Shown here: one piece after another, positions 43,489 to 51,754 of the stretch
Position numbering within the stretch: position 1 is the first letter of the stretch
Layout of the letters: the number at the start of each line of letters is the position of its first letter
Assembly: GCF_015471405.1 (NCBI RefSeq)
Contig: NZ_BLVZ01000022.1
Coordinates: 1 to 64,000 of the forward strand
Reading direction: 5' to 3'
Source: Pseudomonas cichorii
GTDB lineage: Bacteria; Pseudomonadota; Gammaproteobacteria; Pseudomonadales; Pseudomonadaceae
Length of the DNA: 64,000 nucleotides
Translations under genes and position numbers: made by a program
The notes under the pieces: model-generated
The model's database searches: none
Told to the model about the DNA's origin: nothing
What the model saw: only the letters and a program-made list of their open reading frames with translations

Positions 43489-46446
43489 ATGTCCAAAGGA
43501 TTGAAACGTACTCTTGGCACTTTGCTGGCTGTATTCGTGCTTTACAGCCTGCTGGGCTTTTTCATTCTGCCCGGCATTGCCCTGCGTATCGCCAACCAGC
43601 AGTTGAGCAACTACTCCACCGTTCCGGCAAAGCTCGAACGCCTGGAACTCAATCCCTACAGCCTTGAACTGACTCTCTGGGGCCTGAACATCGGCATTCC
43701 AGGCAAAGAGCAGATTGCCTTCGAGAAGCTGTATGCCAACCTGCAGATCGACAGCCTCTGGAGCGGTGCGCTGCATCTGCAAAAGGTAGAGCTGAGCACT
43801 CCGAGAACCGAGCTGCTGTTCGACAAGGCCGGCCAGCTGAATCTGGCGCAACTGTTCAAGCTGCCGCCCAGTGAACCCGCCAAGGATGAGCCCGCAAGCA
43901 AACCCTTCCCGCTGCGTATCGATGAAATAAAGCTGGCCGACGGCTATGTACACTTTCAGGACATGCGCCCCGGCGAGCCCATTGAGTTCCTTTACGACAA
44001 GCTGAACCTGGAGTTGAAGAACCTCAGCACGCTCCCTGAAGACAACGCAGACATGACACTGGTCGCCGCTGGCCCCGATGGCGGCCAGATCGACTGGGTG
44101 GGGCGCATCAGCCTCGTGCCGATCACCTCCGAGGGCACGCTCAAAGTCACCGACAGCAAGATGAAACTCTGGTGGCCGTATGTTCGCGATGCCCTGCCAC
44201 TCGTATTGAAAGACGGTGTACTGAACTTCAGTACCGCCTACACGCTCGACCTGAGCAAGGAAACCGAACTCAAGCTCAGCAACGCAGCGGCCAGCATCGC
44301 GCCGTTCTCGCTCGATGCGCCTGACGGGAGGCCACTGGTACGCCTGCAGCGTCTGGAGGTCAGCGAGACTTCGGTGGATCTGGCCAAGCAGCTTGTCACT
44401 GTCGGCAAGATCCGCAGCAACAAGCTGGAAACCTGGGCGGCCCGTGAAGCGGATGGCCAACTGGACTGGCAGAAGCTGTTTGCCAGCCAACCGGCAAAAC
44501 CAGCACCGAAAAAACCGGAAATCGATGCCAAGGCTGCCGAGCCTGCCTCTTCCGCCGATGCCCAACCCCAGACTGCCGCTCGCCCCGCGCCTCCGGCGAA
44601 ACCCTGGCAGGTGCTGCTACGAGACGTGCAACTGCGCGACTATCAGGTTCATCTGGCTGACCGAGTGCCTGCAGAAGCGGTTGCACTGGACGTCGGCCCC
44701 TTGAATCTGGACCTGCAGAACTTCGACAGCCTGAACAAATCGCCCTTTACCCTCAAACTCGATACCGGGCTAGGCAAGCAAGGCAAGCTGACAGCAGCGG
44801 GCGACGTCAATCTCAGCCCGGTCAGCGCACGCCTGAAGGTCACGACACGGGACATCGACCTGCGTCTCGCTCAAGCCTATATCAGCCCGTTCATTCGCCT
44901 GGAAATGCGCAGCGGGATGCTGGACAGCGATATTGCGCTCGACCTGAAAAGTACCGAGCCTCTGGCGCTGGGGGTTACCGGCAAGGCTCAGGTCAATCAA
45001 CTGCACACGCTCGACACCCTCAAGCAGCGCGACTTCATGAAGTGGCAGCGCCTGGAGGTTGAAGGCCTGAACTATCAACATGGCGACAACCTGTCGATTA
45101 CCCAGGTCAATCTGGAGCAGCCTTATGCACGCTTCATGATCAATGACGACCGGACCACCAATATCGACGACCTGCTTATTCCCCAGCCTGCCGACAAGCA
45201 GCCTGCCAAAGACTCGCCCAAAACAGCTGGCAATGAAAAACCGCTGGGTATTCATATCGGCGAGGTCAACATCAAGGACGGTTCGGCCAACTTCGCCGAC
45301 TTTACCCTGACACCCAACTTCATCACCGCCGTGCAGCAGCTCAATGGCCGTATTGGCACCATCGATAACCGTCAGGCCAAACCGGCACCGGTCAATGTCG
45401 AGGGCAAGGTGGACCGTTATGCCCCGGTCACCATCAAGGGCAGCCTCAACCCGTTCGATCCGATGGCCAGCCTCGATATCGCCACCAGCTTCAAGCGTGT
45501 AGAGCTGACCACACTGACGCCCTACTCCGGGAAGTTCGCCGGGTTCCGAATCCGCAAGGGCCGCCTTAATCTCGATCTGCATTACCTGATCACCCAGGGC
45601 AAGCTGAAGGCCGAAAACAAGGTGCTCGTCGAGCAGTTGCAACTGGGCGAGAAAGTCGACAGCCCCGACGCGGTGGACTTACCGATTCGTCTGGCGGTCG
45701 CCTTGCTCAAGGACACTCAGGGCCGGATTGCACTTGAGCTGCCGGTCGAAGGTGACCTGAACAACCCGCAATTCAGCGTCATGCCGATTGTCTGGCAAAC
45801 CCTGCGTAATCTTGTGCTGCGCGCGGCCCAGGCGCCCTTCAAGTTATTAGGCGGCCTGGTCAGCGGTGGTGGCTCTGAAGATTTGGGCAATGTGAGTTTC
45901 GCGCCCGGTTCCAGCGAGTTGAGCAGTGACGCCACAAAAGCTCTGGATACACTTGCAGCAGCACTCAGGGAGCGCCCTGCCCTGCGCCTGGAGATCGAAG
46001 GCACCAGCGCGGCCAGCAGCGACGGCCCACTGATCGCCCAGCAGCGCCTGGAGCGTGAATACCAGTTCACTTACTACAAGATCATGCAACGCCGTGGTGA
46101 CAAGGTCCCGGCCAGAGCCGCCTTGTTGCAAGTGCCTGAAGACGAGAAAGGCCCGATGCTCGAAGGCATCTATCGCGCCCGCCTCAAGCAGCAGCCACCG
46201 GCAGAGTGGACGGACCTGGGCAAGGAAGAGCGCCTGAACAGAATGCGTGCCGCCGTGCTCAAGTTCTGGAGCGGCAACGAGGTCCTGTTGCGTGAACTGG
46301 GTCAGGACCGGGCTGGCAGTATCAAGGACTATCTGGTACAGAAGGGGCAACTGGAAGACGAACGTATCTATTTCGTCGATGCACACCTGGGTCAGGCACA
46401 AGCAGATGGCCGGGTTATCAGCCCACTTCATCTGGACAGCGAGTAA
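43489..46446 (+). CDS. DUF748 AsmA-like envelope protein with C-terminal OmpA-like segment
   Basis: Large 985-residue protein with one N-terminal membrane segment (about 7-33, TLLAVFVLYSLLGFFILPG) and the rest facing the periplasm. Repeated beta-rich DUF748 blocks follow (ELNPYSLELTLWGLNIG, LRIDEIKLADGYVHFQDM, GIHIGEVNIKDGSANFADF), the arrangement seen in AsmA/TamB-like lipid-transfer proteins. A Pro/Ala-rich linker lies near 350-385. The last third has GSSELSSDATKALDTLAAAL, like an OmpA peptidoglycan-binding domain. ATG 43489 begins just before the membrane segment; a TTG 60 bases upstream extends the frame. A role in outer-membrane lipid homeostasis is inference. Confidence 0.85.
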   Translation: MSKGLKRTLGTLLAVFVLYSLLGFFILPGIALRIANQQLSNYSTVPAKLERLELNPYSLELTLWGLNIGIPGKEQIAFEKLYANLQIDSLWSGALHLQKVELSTPRTELLFDKAGQLNLAQLFKLPPSEPAKDEPASKPFPLRIDEIKLADGYVHFQDMRPGEPIEFLYDKLNLELKNLSTLPEDNADMTLVAAGPDGGQIDWVGRISLVPITSEGTLKVTDSKMKLWWPYVRDALPLVLKDGVLNFSTAYTLDLSKETELKLSNAAASIAPFSLDAPDGRPLVRLQRLEVSETSVDLAKQLVTVGKIRSNKLETWAAREADGQLDWQKLFASQPAKPAPKKPEIDAKAAEPASSADAQPQTAARPAPPAKPWQVLLRDVQLRDYQVHLADRVPAEAVALDVGPLNLDLQNFDSLNKSPFTLKLDTGLGKQGKLTAAGDVNLSPVSARLKVTTRDIDLRLAQAYISPFIRLEMRSGMLDSDIALDLKSTEPLALGVTGKAQVNQLHTLDTLKQRDFMKWQRLEVEGLNYQHGDNLSITQVNLEQPYARFMINDDRTTNIDDLLIPQPADKQPAKDSPKTAGNEKPLGIHIGEVNIKDGSANFADFTLTPNFITAVQQLNGRIGTIDNRQAKPAPVNVEGKVDRYAPVTIKGSLNPFDPMASLDIATSFKRVELTTLTPYSGKFAGFRIRKGRLNLDLHYLITQGKLKAENKVLVEQLQLGEKVDSPDAVDLPIRLAVALLKDTQGRIALELPVEGDLNNPQFSVMPIVWQTLRNLVLRAAQAPFKLLGGLVSGGGSEDLGNVSFAPGSSELSSDATKALDTLAAALRERPALRLEIEGTSAASSDGPLIAQQRLEREYQFTYYKIMQRRGDKVPARAALLQVPEDEKGPMLEGIYRARLKQQPPAEWTDLGKEERLNRMRAAVLKFWSGNEVLLRELGQDRAGSIKDYLVQKGQLEDERIYFVDAHLGQAQADGRVISPLHLDSE

Positions 46447-46451
46447 ACGAC

Positions 46452-46778
46452 TTGAAGAGAACCCCGATCAGCCTTGCCGGCTTCATCCTGCTGGCGCTCT
46501 CTGGAGCGCTGGCGGCGACAAGCGCACAGGCTTCGACCTTGCGTTGCGGCAGCCAGTTGATCAGTACGGGGGACCGGATCTTCGAGGTTCAGCAGAAGTG
46601 CGGAACACCTGTCAGCCAGGAAGTTGTGGGCAGCAAGGAAACCTACAGCAGCAACTACCGCAGGTCCGAGGAAGTGAGAGTCGAGGAATGGGTCTACGGC
46701 CCCGATAACGGGATGTATCGATACCTGCGCTTCGAGGGTGGTCGTCTGGTCAGGATCGACAGCAAACGCGGACATTGA
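46452..46778 (+). CDS. DUF2845-domain secreted protein
   Basis: Small exported protein of 108 residues with a TTG start. A signal peptide covers about residues 1-27 (LAGFILLALSGALAATSAQA). The mature part has two cysteines (TLRCGSQLI and VQQKCGTPV) that may form a disulfide, then EEWVYGPDNGMYRYLRFEGGRLVRI, as in DUF2845 proteins and related SmpA-like folds. It begins five bases after the DUF748 stop and is probably cotranscribed. Function unknown. Confidence 0.8.
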   Translation: MKRTPISLAGFILLALSGALAATSAQASTLRCGSQLISTGDRIFEVQQKCGTPVSQEVVGSKETYSSNYRRSEEVRVEEWVYGPDNGMYRYLRFEGGRLVRIDSKRGH

Positions 46779-46790
46779 GCGGCAGAAATA

Positions 46791-46823
46791 GAACAGGCCC
46801 CAGTGCGAACACCGGGGCCTGTA
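46791..46823. terminator. hairpin between the DUF2845 and BON genes
   Basis: Perfect 9-bp stem ACAGGCCCC/GGGGCCTGT with a 12-base loop, just after the DUF2845 stop. T-run absent on the plus strand (AATGG), so strength is uncertain. It can serve as the 3' end of both convergent units. Confidence 0.65.
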
Positions 46824-46916
46824 ATGGCCACATCCTTGTAGCCTCTCGCATGAACTTCCTGTCAGCCGACAACCTGCGGGGTCATCGGCTCGACGTCAGA
46901 TGCTCATTTCAAAGGG

Positions 46917-47267
46917 TTATTCAGCCTTCAGGCCATCGGCCGAAACAGCCTGAACGCCTTTGATTTTCTTGGTGATAGCCACAGCAGTTTTCTTCTGGGC
47001 TTCAGTCACCGCGACGGTGGAGGACAGGGAAACCACGCCTTTGTTGGTTTCAACCTTGATGTCCGAGCCTGGGATGCCTTTTTCAGTCAGCAAGTCAGCT
47101 TTGACCTTGGTGGTGATCCAGGTATCGGTAGTCGCTTCCTTGGCCTCAGTCACTTCACCGGCAGCCAGCATCATTGGAGCCTGGGTGTTGGTCTGAGCGA
47201 ATGCAGCGTTAGCCATGGTCAGAGTCAGGGCAGTTGCAGTGGCAGCAGCGATAGCGAACTTCTTCAT
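46917..47267 (-). CDS. BON-domain periplasmic protein
   Basis: Envelope protein of 116 residues related to OsmY-type stress proteins. A signal peptide spans about residues 1-24 (ATALTLTMANAAFA). One BON domain follows (WITTKVKADLLTEKGIPGSDIKVETNKGVVSLSS at about 50-83, quoted in part), which usually binds phospholipid surfaces. AGGAG lies upstream of the ATG on the minus strand. Stands alone upstream of an AT-rich 290-base gap before pnp. Confidence 0.85.
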   Translation of the reverse strand: MKKFAIAAATATALTLTMANAAFAQTNTQAPMMLAAGEVTEAKEATTDTWITTKVKADLLTEKGIPGSDIKVETNKGVVSLSSTVAVTEAQKKTAVAITKKIKGVQAVSADGLKAE

Positions 47268-47505
47268 ACGATAACTCCTGTTTTTCTCAGAAACTGCAGC
47301 ACATCGTTGGCTGCAGGGTTATCAGGTATATCGCAAGGGGTGTGCCAATCTGCCACAAGAAATAAAATCGTTTAAATTCAATGAGTTATATTTTTATCTA
47401 TTTTGCACGATCGTGCAGATTGCCCGTTCGACCAAAAACCTCACTTGCAAGATGCATGTTCCCGTCGGGCGTTTTGAGAGACTTTGCGTAAGCCGTTATT
47501 TACGC

Positions 47506-47537
47506 TCATAAAAAAAGGATCCCGAAGGATCCTTTCT
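47506..47537 (-). terminator. intrinsic terminator after pnp
   Basis: On the minus strand AAAGGATCC-TTCG-GGATCCTTTTTTT: near-perfect stem, stable tetraloop and a seven-T run. Ends the rpsO-pnp transcript. Confidence 0.95.
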
Positions 47538-47558
47538 TTGGCGAAGCCTAGCGAGCTA

Positions 47559-49664
47559 TCAAACGCCCGACGCTTTTGCAGCGGCTACGTCTTTGATCGA
47601 CAGCTTGATACGGCCGCGGTTGTCCACGTCCAGTACCAGAACTTCAACTTCCTGACCTTCTTTCAGGATATCGGTCACTTTCTCTACGCGAGCATCGCTC
47701 AGCATGGAGATGTGAACCAGACCGTCCTTGCCAGGCAGGATGTTCACGAATGCGCCGAAGTCGACGATACGCTCAACCTTACCGACGTAGATCTTGCCGA
47801 TTTCCGCCTCGGCGGTGATACCCAGAACGCGCTGACGTGCTGCTTCAGCCGCTTCCTTGGTTTCGCCGAAGATCTTGATCGAGCCGTCGTCTTCGATGTC
47901 GATCGAAGCCTTGGTCTCTTCACAGATTGCACGGATGGTCGCGCCGCCTTTACCGATGACGTCACGGATCTTGTCGGTGTCGATCTTCATCGCGATCATG
48001 GTCGGAGCGTTGGCCGACAGTTCGGTACGCGACTGACCAATGATCTGGTTCATCTGGCCGAGGATGTTCAGGCGAGCTTCCAGGGCCTGGCCCAGGGCGA
48101 TCTCCATGATTTCTTCGGTGATGCCTTTGATCTTGATGTCCATCTGCAGCGCGGTAACACCTTTGGAGGTACCGGCTACCTTGAAGTCCATGTCGCCCAG
48201 GTGATCTTCATCACCCAGGATGTCGGTCAGAACTGCGAATTTCTCGCCTTCCTTGACCAGACCCATGGCGATACCGGCAACAGGAGCTTTCATCGGCACA
48301 CCGGCATCCATCAGAGCCAGGGAAGCACCGCAGACCGAAGCCATGGAGCTGGAACCGTTGGACTCGGTGATTTCCGATACGACACGGATGGTGTACGGGA
48401 ACACGTCAGTCTCAGGCAGCATGGCCTGAACGCTGCGACGAGCCAGACGGCCGTGACCGATTTCACGACGACCAGCGCCACCCATGCGGCCACACTCGCC
48501 TACCGAGAACGGAGGGAAGTTGTAGTGCAGCATGAAGGGGTCTTTCTTCTCGCCTTCGAGGGTGTCCAGCAGCTGTGCGTCACGCGCAGTACCCAGAGTA
48601 GCGACAACCAGAGCCTGGGTTTCGCCACGGGTGAACAGTGCAGAACCGTGAGTCTTCGGCAGAACGCCCACTTCGATGTTCAGAGGGCGAACGGTGCGGG
48701 TGTCACGGCCATCGATACGAGGCTTGCCGTTGACGATGTTCTCACGCACGGTGCGGTATTCGATTTCACCGAAAGCGGCTTTGACTTCACCGGCAGACGG
48801 GCTGCCTTCTTCAACAGCCAGCTTGGCAACGACCTGGTCACGCAGCTCGCCCAGACGCGCATAGCGGTCGGCTTTGACAGTGATGGTGTAAGCCTGGGAG
48901 ATCGCGTCGCCGAACTCGGAACGGATCGCGCCCAGCAGGTCAGTGGCTTCAGGCTTTGGCTGCCAGTCCCAGACAGGCTTGGCGGCTTCGGCGGCCAGCT
49001 CCTTGACGGCATTGATCACGACCTGGAATTCGTCGTGGGCGAACAGAACGGCACCCAGCATCTGGTCTTCGGTCAGCTCACGGGCTTCGGACTCAACCAT
49101 CAGAACGGCTTCGGAAGTACCGGCTACAACCATGTCCAGGCTCGAAGCCTGCAGTTGCTCGTAAGTCGGGTTCAGCAGGTAGCCGGTGCTTTCGTGGAAA
49201 GCAACACGGGCAGCGCCGACAGGGCCGTCGAACGGAATGCCGGAGATGGCCAGGGCAGCCGAAGTACCGATCATCGCAGCGATGTCCGGATCGGTTTTCT
49301 TGCTGGTGGAAACCACGGTGCAGACAACCTGCACTTCGTTCATGAAGCCTTCTGGAAACAACGGACGAATCGGACGGTCGATCAGACGCGAAGTCAGGGT
49401 TTCTTTCTCGGAAGGACGACCTTCACGCTTGAAGAAACCACCAGGGATCTTGCCGGCAGCGTAGGTTTTTTCCTGATAGTGCACGGACAGCGGGAAGAAG
49501 CCTTTGCTTGCATCGGCGTTCTTGGCGCCGACCACTGTCACCAATACGCTGACGTCATCGTCAACGGTGACCAATACTGCGCCGGAAGCCTGACGGGCGA
49601 TGCGGCCAGTCTCCAGGGTTACGGTCGATTGACCGAACTGAAATTTCTTGATTACCGGGTTCAC
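47559..49664 (-). CDS. pnp: polynucleotide phosphorylase
   Basis: 3'-5' phosphorolytic exoribonuclease of the degradosome. The 701-residue protein starts at GTG 49664 (NPVIKKFQFGQSTVTLETG). It has two RNase PH domains (EGRPSEKETLTSRLIDRPIRPLF and FTRGETQALVVATLG with the catalytic region), then a KH domain IRDVIGKGGATIRAICEE near 555 and an S1 domain GKVERIVDFGAFVNILPG near 625. Follows rpsO as in most gammaproteobacteria; autoregulation by processing of its own leader is known in E. coli. Confidence 0.97.
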   Translation of the reverse strand: MNPVIKKFQFGQSTVTLETGRIARQASGAVLVTVDDDVSVLVTVVGAKNADASKGFFPLSVHYQEKTYAAGKIPGGFFKREGRPSEKETLTSRLIDRPIRPLFPEGFMNEVQVVCTVVSTSKKTDPDIAAMIGTSAALAISGIPFDGPVGAARVAFHESTGYLLNPTYEQLQASSLDMVVAGTSEAVLMVESEARELTEDQMLGAVLFAHDEFQVVINAVKELAAEAAKPVWDWQPKPEATDLLGAIRSEFGDAISQAYTITVKADRYARLGELRDQVVAKLAVEEGSPSAGEVKAAFGEIEYRTVRENIVNGKPRIDGRDTRTVRPLNIEVGVLPKTHGSALFTRGETQALVVATLGTARDAQLLDTLEGEKKDPFMLHYNFPPFSVGECGRMGGAGRREIGHGRLARRSVQAMLPETDVFPYTIRVVSEITESNGSSSMASVCGASLALMDAGVPMKAPVAGIAMGLVKEGEKFAVLTDILGDEDHLGDMDFKVAGTSKGVTALQMDIKIKGITEEIMEIALGQALEARLNILGQMNQIIGQSRTELSANAPTMIAMKIDTDKIRDVIGKGGATIRAICEETKASIDIEDDGSIKIFGETKEAAEAARQRVLGITAEAEIGKIYVGKVERIVDFGAFVNILPGKDGLVHISMLSDARVEKVTDILKEGQEVEVLVLDVDNRGRIKLSIKDVAAAKASGV

Positions 49665-49836
49665 GGTTTCCTACCTTTTCTGTGGCTCTTGGGGAACTGG
49701 TTTCTTGCGAATTCTTGGGCAGCGAGGGGAATCGGACCCTTCGGCAGTCCAGATAAAACTAGAGGCTGGAAGCCTGCCAGAACCATCGGTATACCGATGA
49801 ATCGTGACAGACAACCAACCTCTCGCAACGTCGTTA

Positions 49837-50106
49837 TTAGCGACGCAGACCCAGACGACCGATCAGGGCGCTGTAACGGCTAACGTCCTTACCTTTCAGG
49901 TAATCCAGCAGCTTGCGACGCTGGTTTACCATACGGATCAGACCACGACGCGAGTGGTGGTCCTTACCGTTGGCCTTGAAGTGGCCTTGCAGTTTGTTGA
50001 TGTTGGCGGTCAGCAGTGCAACTTGCACTTCTGGCGAACCAGTGTCACCAACAGCTTGCTGGTAGTCGGTTACGATCTGAGCTTTTTCTTCAACGCTGAG
50101 TGCCAT
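49837..50106 (-). CDS. rpsO: 30S ribosomal protein S15
   Basis: Primary 16S rRNA-binding protein, 89 residues, the family standard. Clear signatures: GSPEVQVALLTANINKLQGHFK and DHHSRRGLIRMVNQRRKLLDYLK. It binds its own leader in E. coli; a hairpin between truB and rpsO (50223-50250) lies in the corresponding place, but no pseudoknot was demonstrated. Upstream of pnp. Confidence 0.98.
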   Translation of the reverse strand: MALSVEEKAQIVTDYQQAVGDTGSPEVQVALLTANINKLQGHFKANGKDHHSRRGLIRMVNQRRKLLDYLKGKDVSRYSALIGRLGLRR

Positions 50107-50222
50107 GTGGGCAATCCTTCAGTAAAGGAGCCGCTTCCGGGGAAGACGGTTCCAACAGGCCGGGGACAAACCCCGTATTAAAAAATGAGATGTGACCGTG
50201 CCTGTTGACAGCCACCCTCGTT

Positions 50223-50250
50223 CCAGGCTGCCTGCATGCAGCCAGCCTGG
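50223..50250 (-). promoter_or_regulatory. hairpin between truB and rpsO
   Basis: CCAGGCTGCCTGCATGCAG followed by CCAGCCTGG forms an imperfect palindrome covering the gap after truB. It may act as a terminator/attenuator for truB or as part of the rpsO leader. No T-run on the minus strand. Confidence 0.45.
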
Positions 50251-50256
50251 TTCCGG

Positions 50257-51174
50257 TCATTCTGACCGAATCAGACGACGCGGCGCTATACGCCCGTCTT
50301 CGCTTACTTCACCGATACCGATGAAGCGACCTTCATGATCCTGCACCCGAACCATGCCGAACTTCGGCGCATCCGGTGCTCTTACCGGCTGACCATGCAG
50401 CCAGTAGAAAGAACTGTGTTCCGAAAACTTCAGCAGTGGCCAATGTAGCAGACCGCTGTCCGATGGCATCAGAAAACGGTCGACCGCTTCGTTGCCACCG
50501 TCGGCGTGTACCTGCTCAAGCTCTTCGAGCGTGACCGTCTGGCTCAGGTTGAAAGGCCCGGCCTGGGTACGACGCAGTTCGGCTACATAGGCCCCACAGC
50601 CCAGTTTCTCACCAATATCCTCGACCAGAGTCCGGATATAAGTGCCTTTGCTGCAATCGACCGAAAGACGCGCAGTCTCGGACTCGCTAGCCAGCAATTC
50701 CAGGCGCGCAATAATAACAGAACGAGGCTCGCGCTCCACTACTTCCCCGGCACGGGCCAGCTTGTAAAGAGGCTGGCCATCACGCTTGAGGGCCGAGTAC
50801 ATAGGAGGTATCTGGCTGATTTGACCGCGAAAAGCAGGCAACACCGCTTCGATATCTTCGCGACCAACGGTCACCGGGCGAGTCTGTAACACTTCGCCTT
50901 CAGAGTCTGCCGTGGTGGTGGTCTTGCCCAGTTGCATCAGCGTCTCGTAGGACTTGTCCGAATCGAGCAGGTACTGAGAGAACTTGGTGGCTTCACCAAA
51001 GCACAACGGCAACACACCTGTCGCCAAAGGATCGAGGCTGCCGGTATGCCCGGCCTTTTCGGCATTGAGCAACCAGCGCACCTTTTGCAGGGCCGCATTG
51101 GAAGTAAAGCCCAGAGGCTTGTCGAGCAGAATGATACCGCTGACGTTTCGGCGTATACGCTTGACCTGAGCCAC
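50257..51174 (-). CDS. truB: tRNA pseudouridine(55) synthase
   Basis: Makes pseudouridine 55 in the T-loop of tRNAs. The 305-residue protein begins at GTG 51174 and has the catalytic aspartate in HTGSLDPLATGVLPL, together with LLDKPLGFTSN, KSYETLMQLG and DCSKGTYIRTLVEDIG. The C-terminal extension is of the bacterial TruB type. Lies three bases after rbfA. Confidence 0.97.
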   Translation of the reverse strand: MAQVKRIRRNVSGIILLDKPLGFTSNAALQKVRWLLNAEKAGHTGSLDPLATGVLPLCFGEATKFSQYLLDSDKSYETLMQLGKTTTTADSEGEVLQTRPVTVGREDIEAVLPAFRGQISQIPPMYSALKRDGQPLYKLARAGEVVEREPRSVIIARLELLASESETARLSVDCSKGTYIRTLVEDIGEKLGCGAYVAELRRTQAGPFNLSQTVTLEELEQVHADGGNEAVDRFLMPSDSGLLHWPLLKFSEHSSFYWLHGQPVRAPDAPKFGMVRVQDHEGRFIGIGEVSEDGRIAPRRLIRSE

Positions 51175-51177
51175 GCC

Positions 51178-51594
51178 TTACTCCTCGGTACTGTCCGGCT
51201 TCACGCCTTGTGGCGCGGAACCTTCCTGATGTTGTCCGTCTTCGGCCACTGCACGCTCGATCAATGCCGAGAGATGTGCGCCACGAGCCACGCTTTCGTC
51301 GTAGTGGAAGTGCAACTGCGGCACGCTGCGCAGTTTCATTTCACGGGCCAGCTGCATGCGCAGAAAGCCTGCGGCGGAGTTGAGCACCTTGATGCTCTGC
51401 GCGATTTCCTCGGCGCTGTCCTGGCCCATTACGGTCATGAAAATCTTGGCGTGACCGACATCACGACTGACATCGACAGCAGTGATGGTGACCAGACCCA
51501 CACGTGGGTCCTTGATTTCGCGGCGGATCAACTGCGCCAGTTCGCGCTGCATCTGATCGCCAATTCGTTGGGTACGGCTATATTCTTTTGCCAT
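51178..51594 (-). CDS. rbfA: 30S ribosome-binding factor RbfA
   Basis: Late 30S assembly factor needed for 16S maturation and cold growth. The 138-residue protein has YSRTQRIGDQMQRELAQLIRREIKDPRVG and the KH-like second half (HAKIFMTVMG, LHFHYDESVARG). A longer acidic tail with PQGVKPDSTEE is present. Placed between infB and truB as usual; a large hairpin lies upstream. Confidence 0.96.
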   Translation of the reverse strand: MAKEYSRTQRIGDQMQRELAQLIRREIKDPRVGLVTITAVDVSRDVGHAKIFMTVMGQDSAEEIAQSIKVLNSAAGFLRMQLAREMKLRSVPQLHFHYDESVARGAHLSALIERAVAEDGQHQEGSAPQGVKPDSTEE

Positions 51595-51648
51595 GGTTTG
51601 CTACCTGTTACTGACTCGGGACCAAACCCTGACAGTCTGAAAGCGGCA

Positions 51649-51682
51649 AACGCCCGGCCTGACAATTGCCAGACCGGGCGTT
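51649..51682 (-). terminator. large hairpin between infB and rbfA
   Basis: CGCCCGG and CCGGGCG flank an inner CTG-CAATTG-CAG stem, giving a stable hairpin; on the minus strand TTTGCC follows. It probably causes partial termination or is a processing site inside the nusA-infB-rbfA-truB operon. Confidence 0.55.
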
Positions 51683-51754
51683 GCGTTTAGAGCCCATGAC
51701 AGAAGCTGAGGCATTTGCATGCCTCGTTCTGCCATGGCTCCTACAGCTCGCGAC

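Noticed and set aside
47484..49883. 799-codon open frame on the plus strand
   Set aside because: Antisense shadow of pnp, caused by codon bias in a GC-rich gene; product has no family resemblance.
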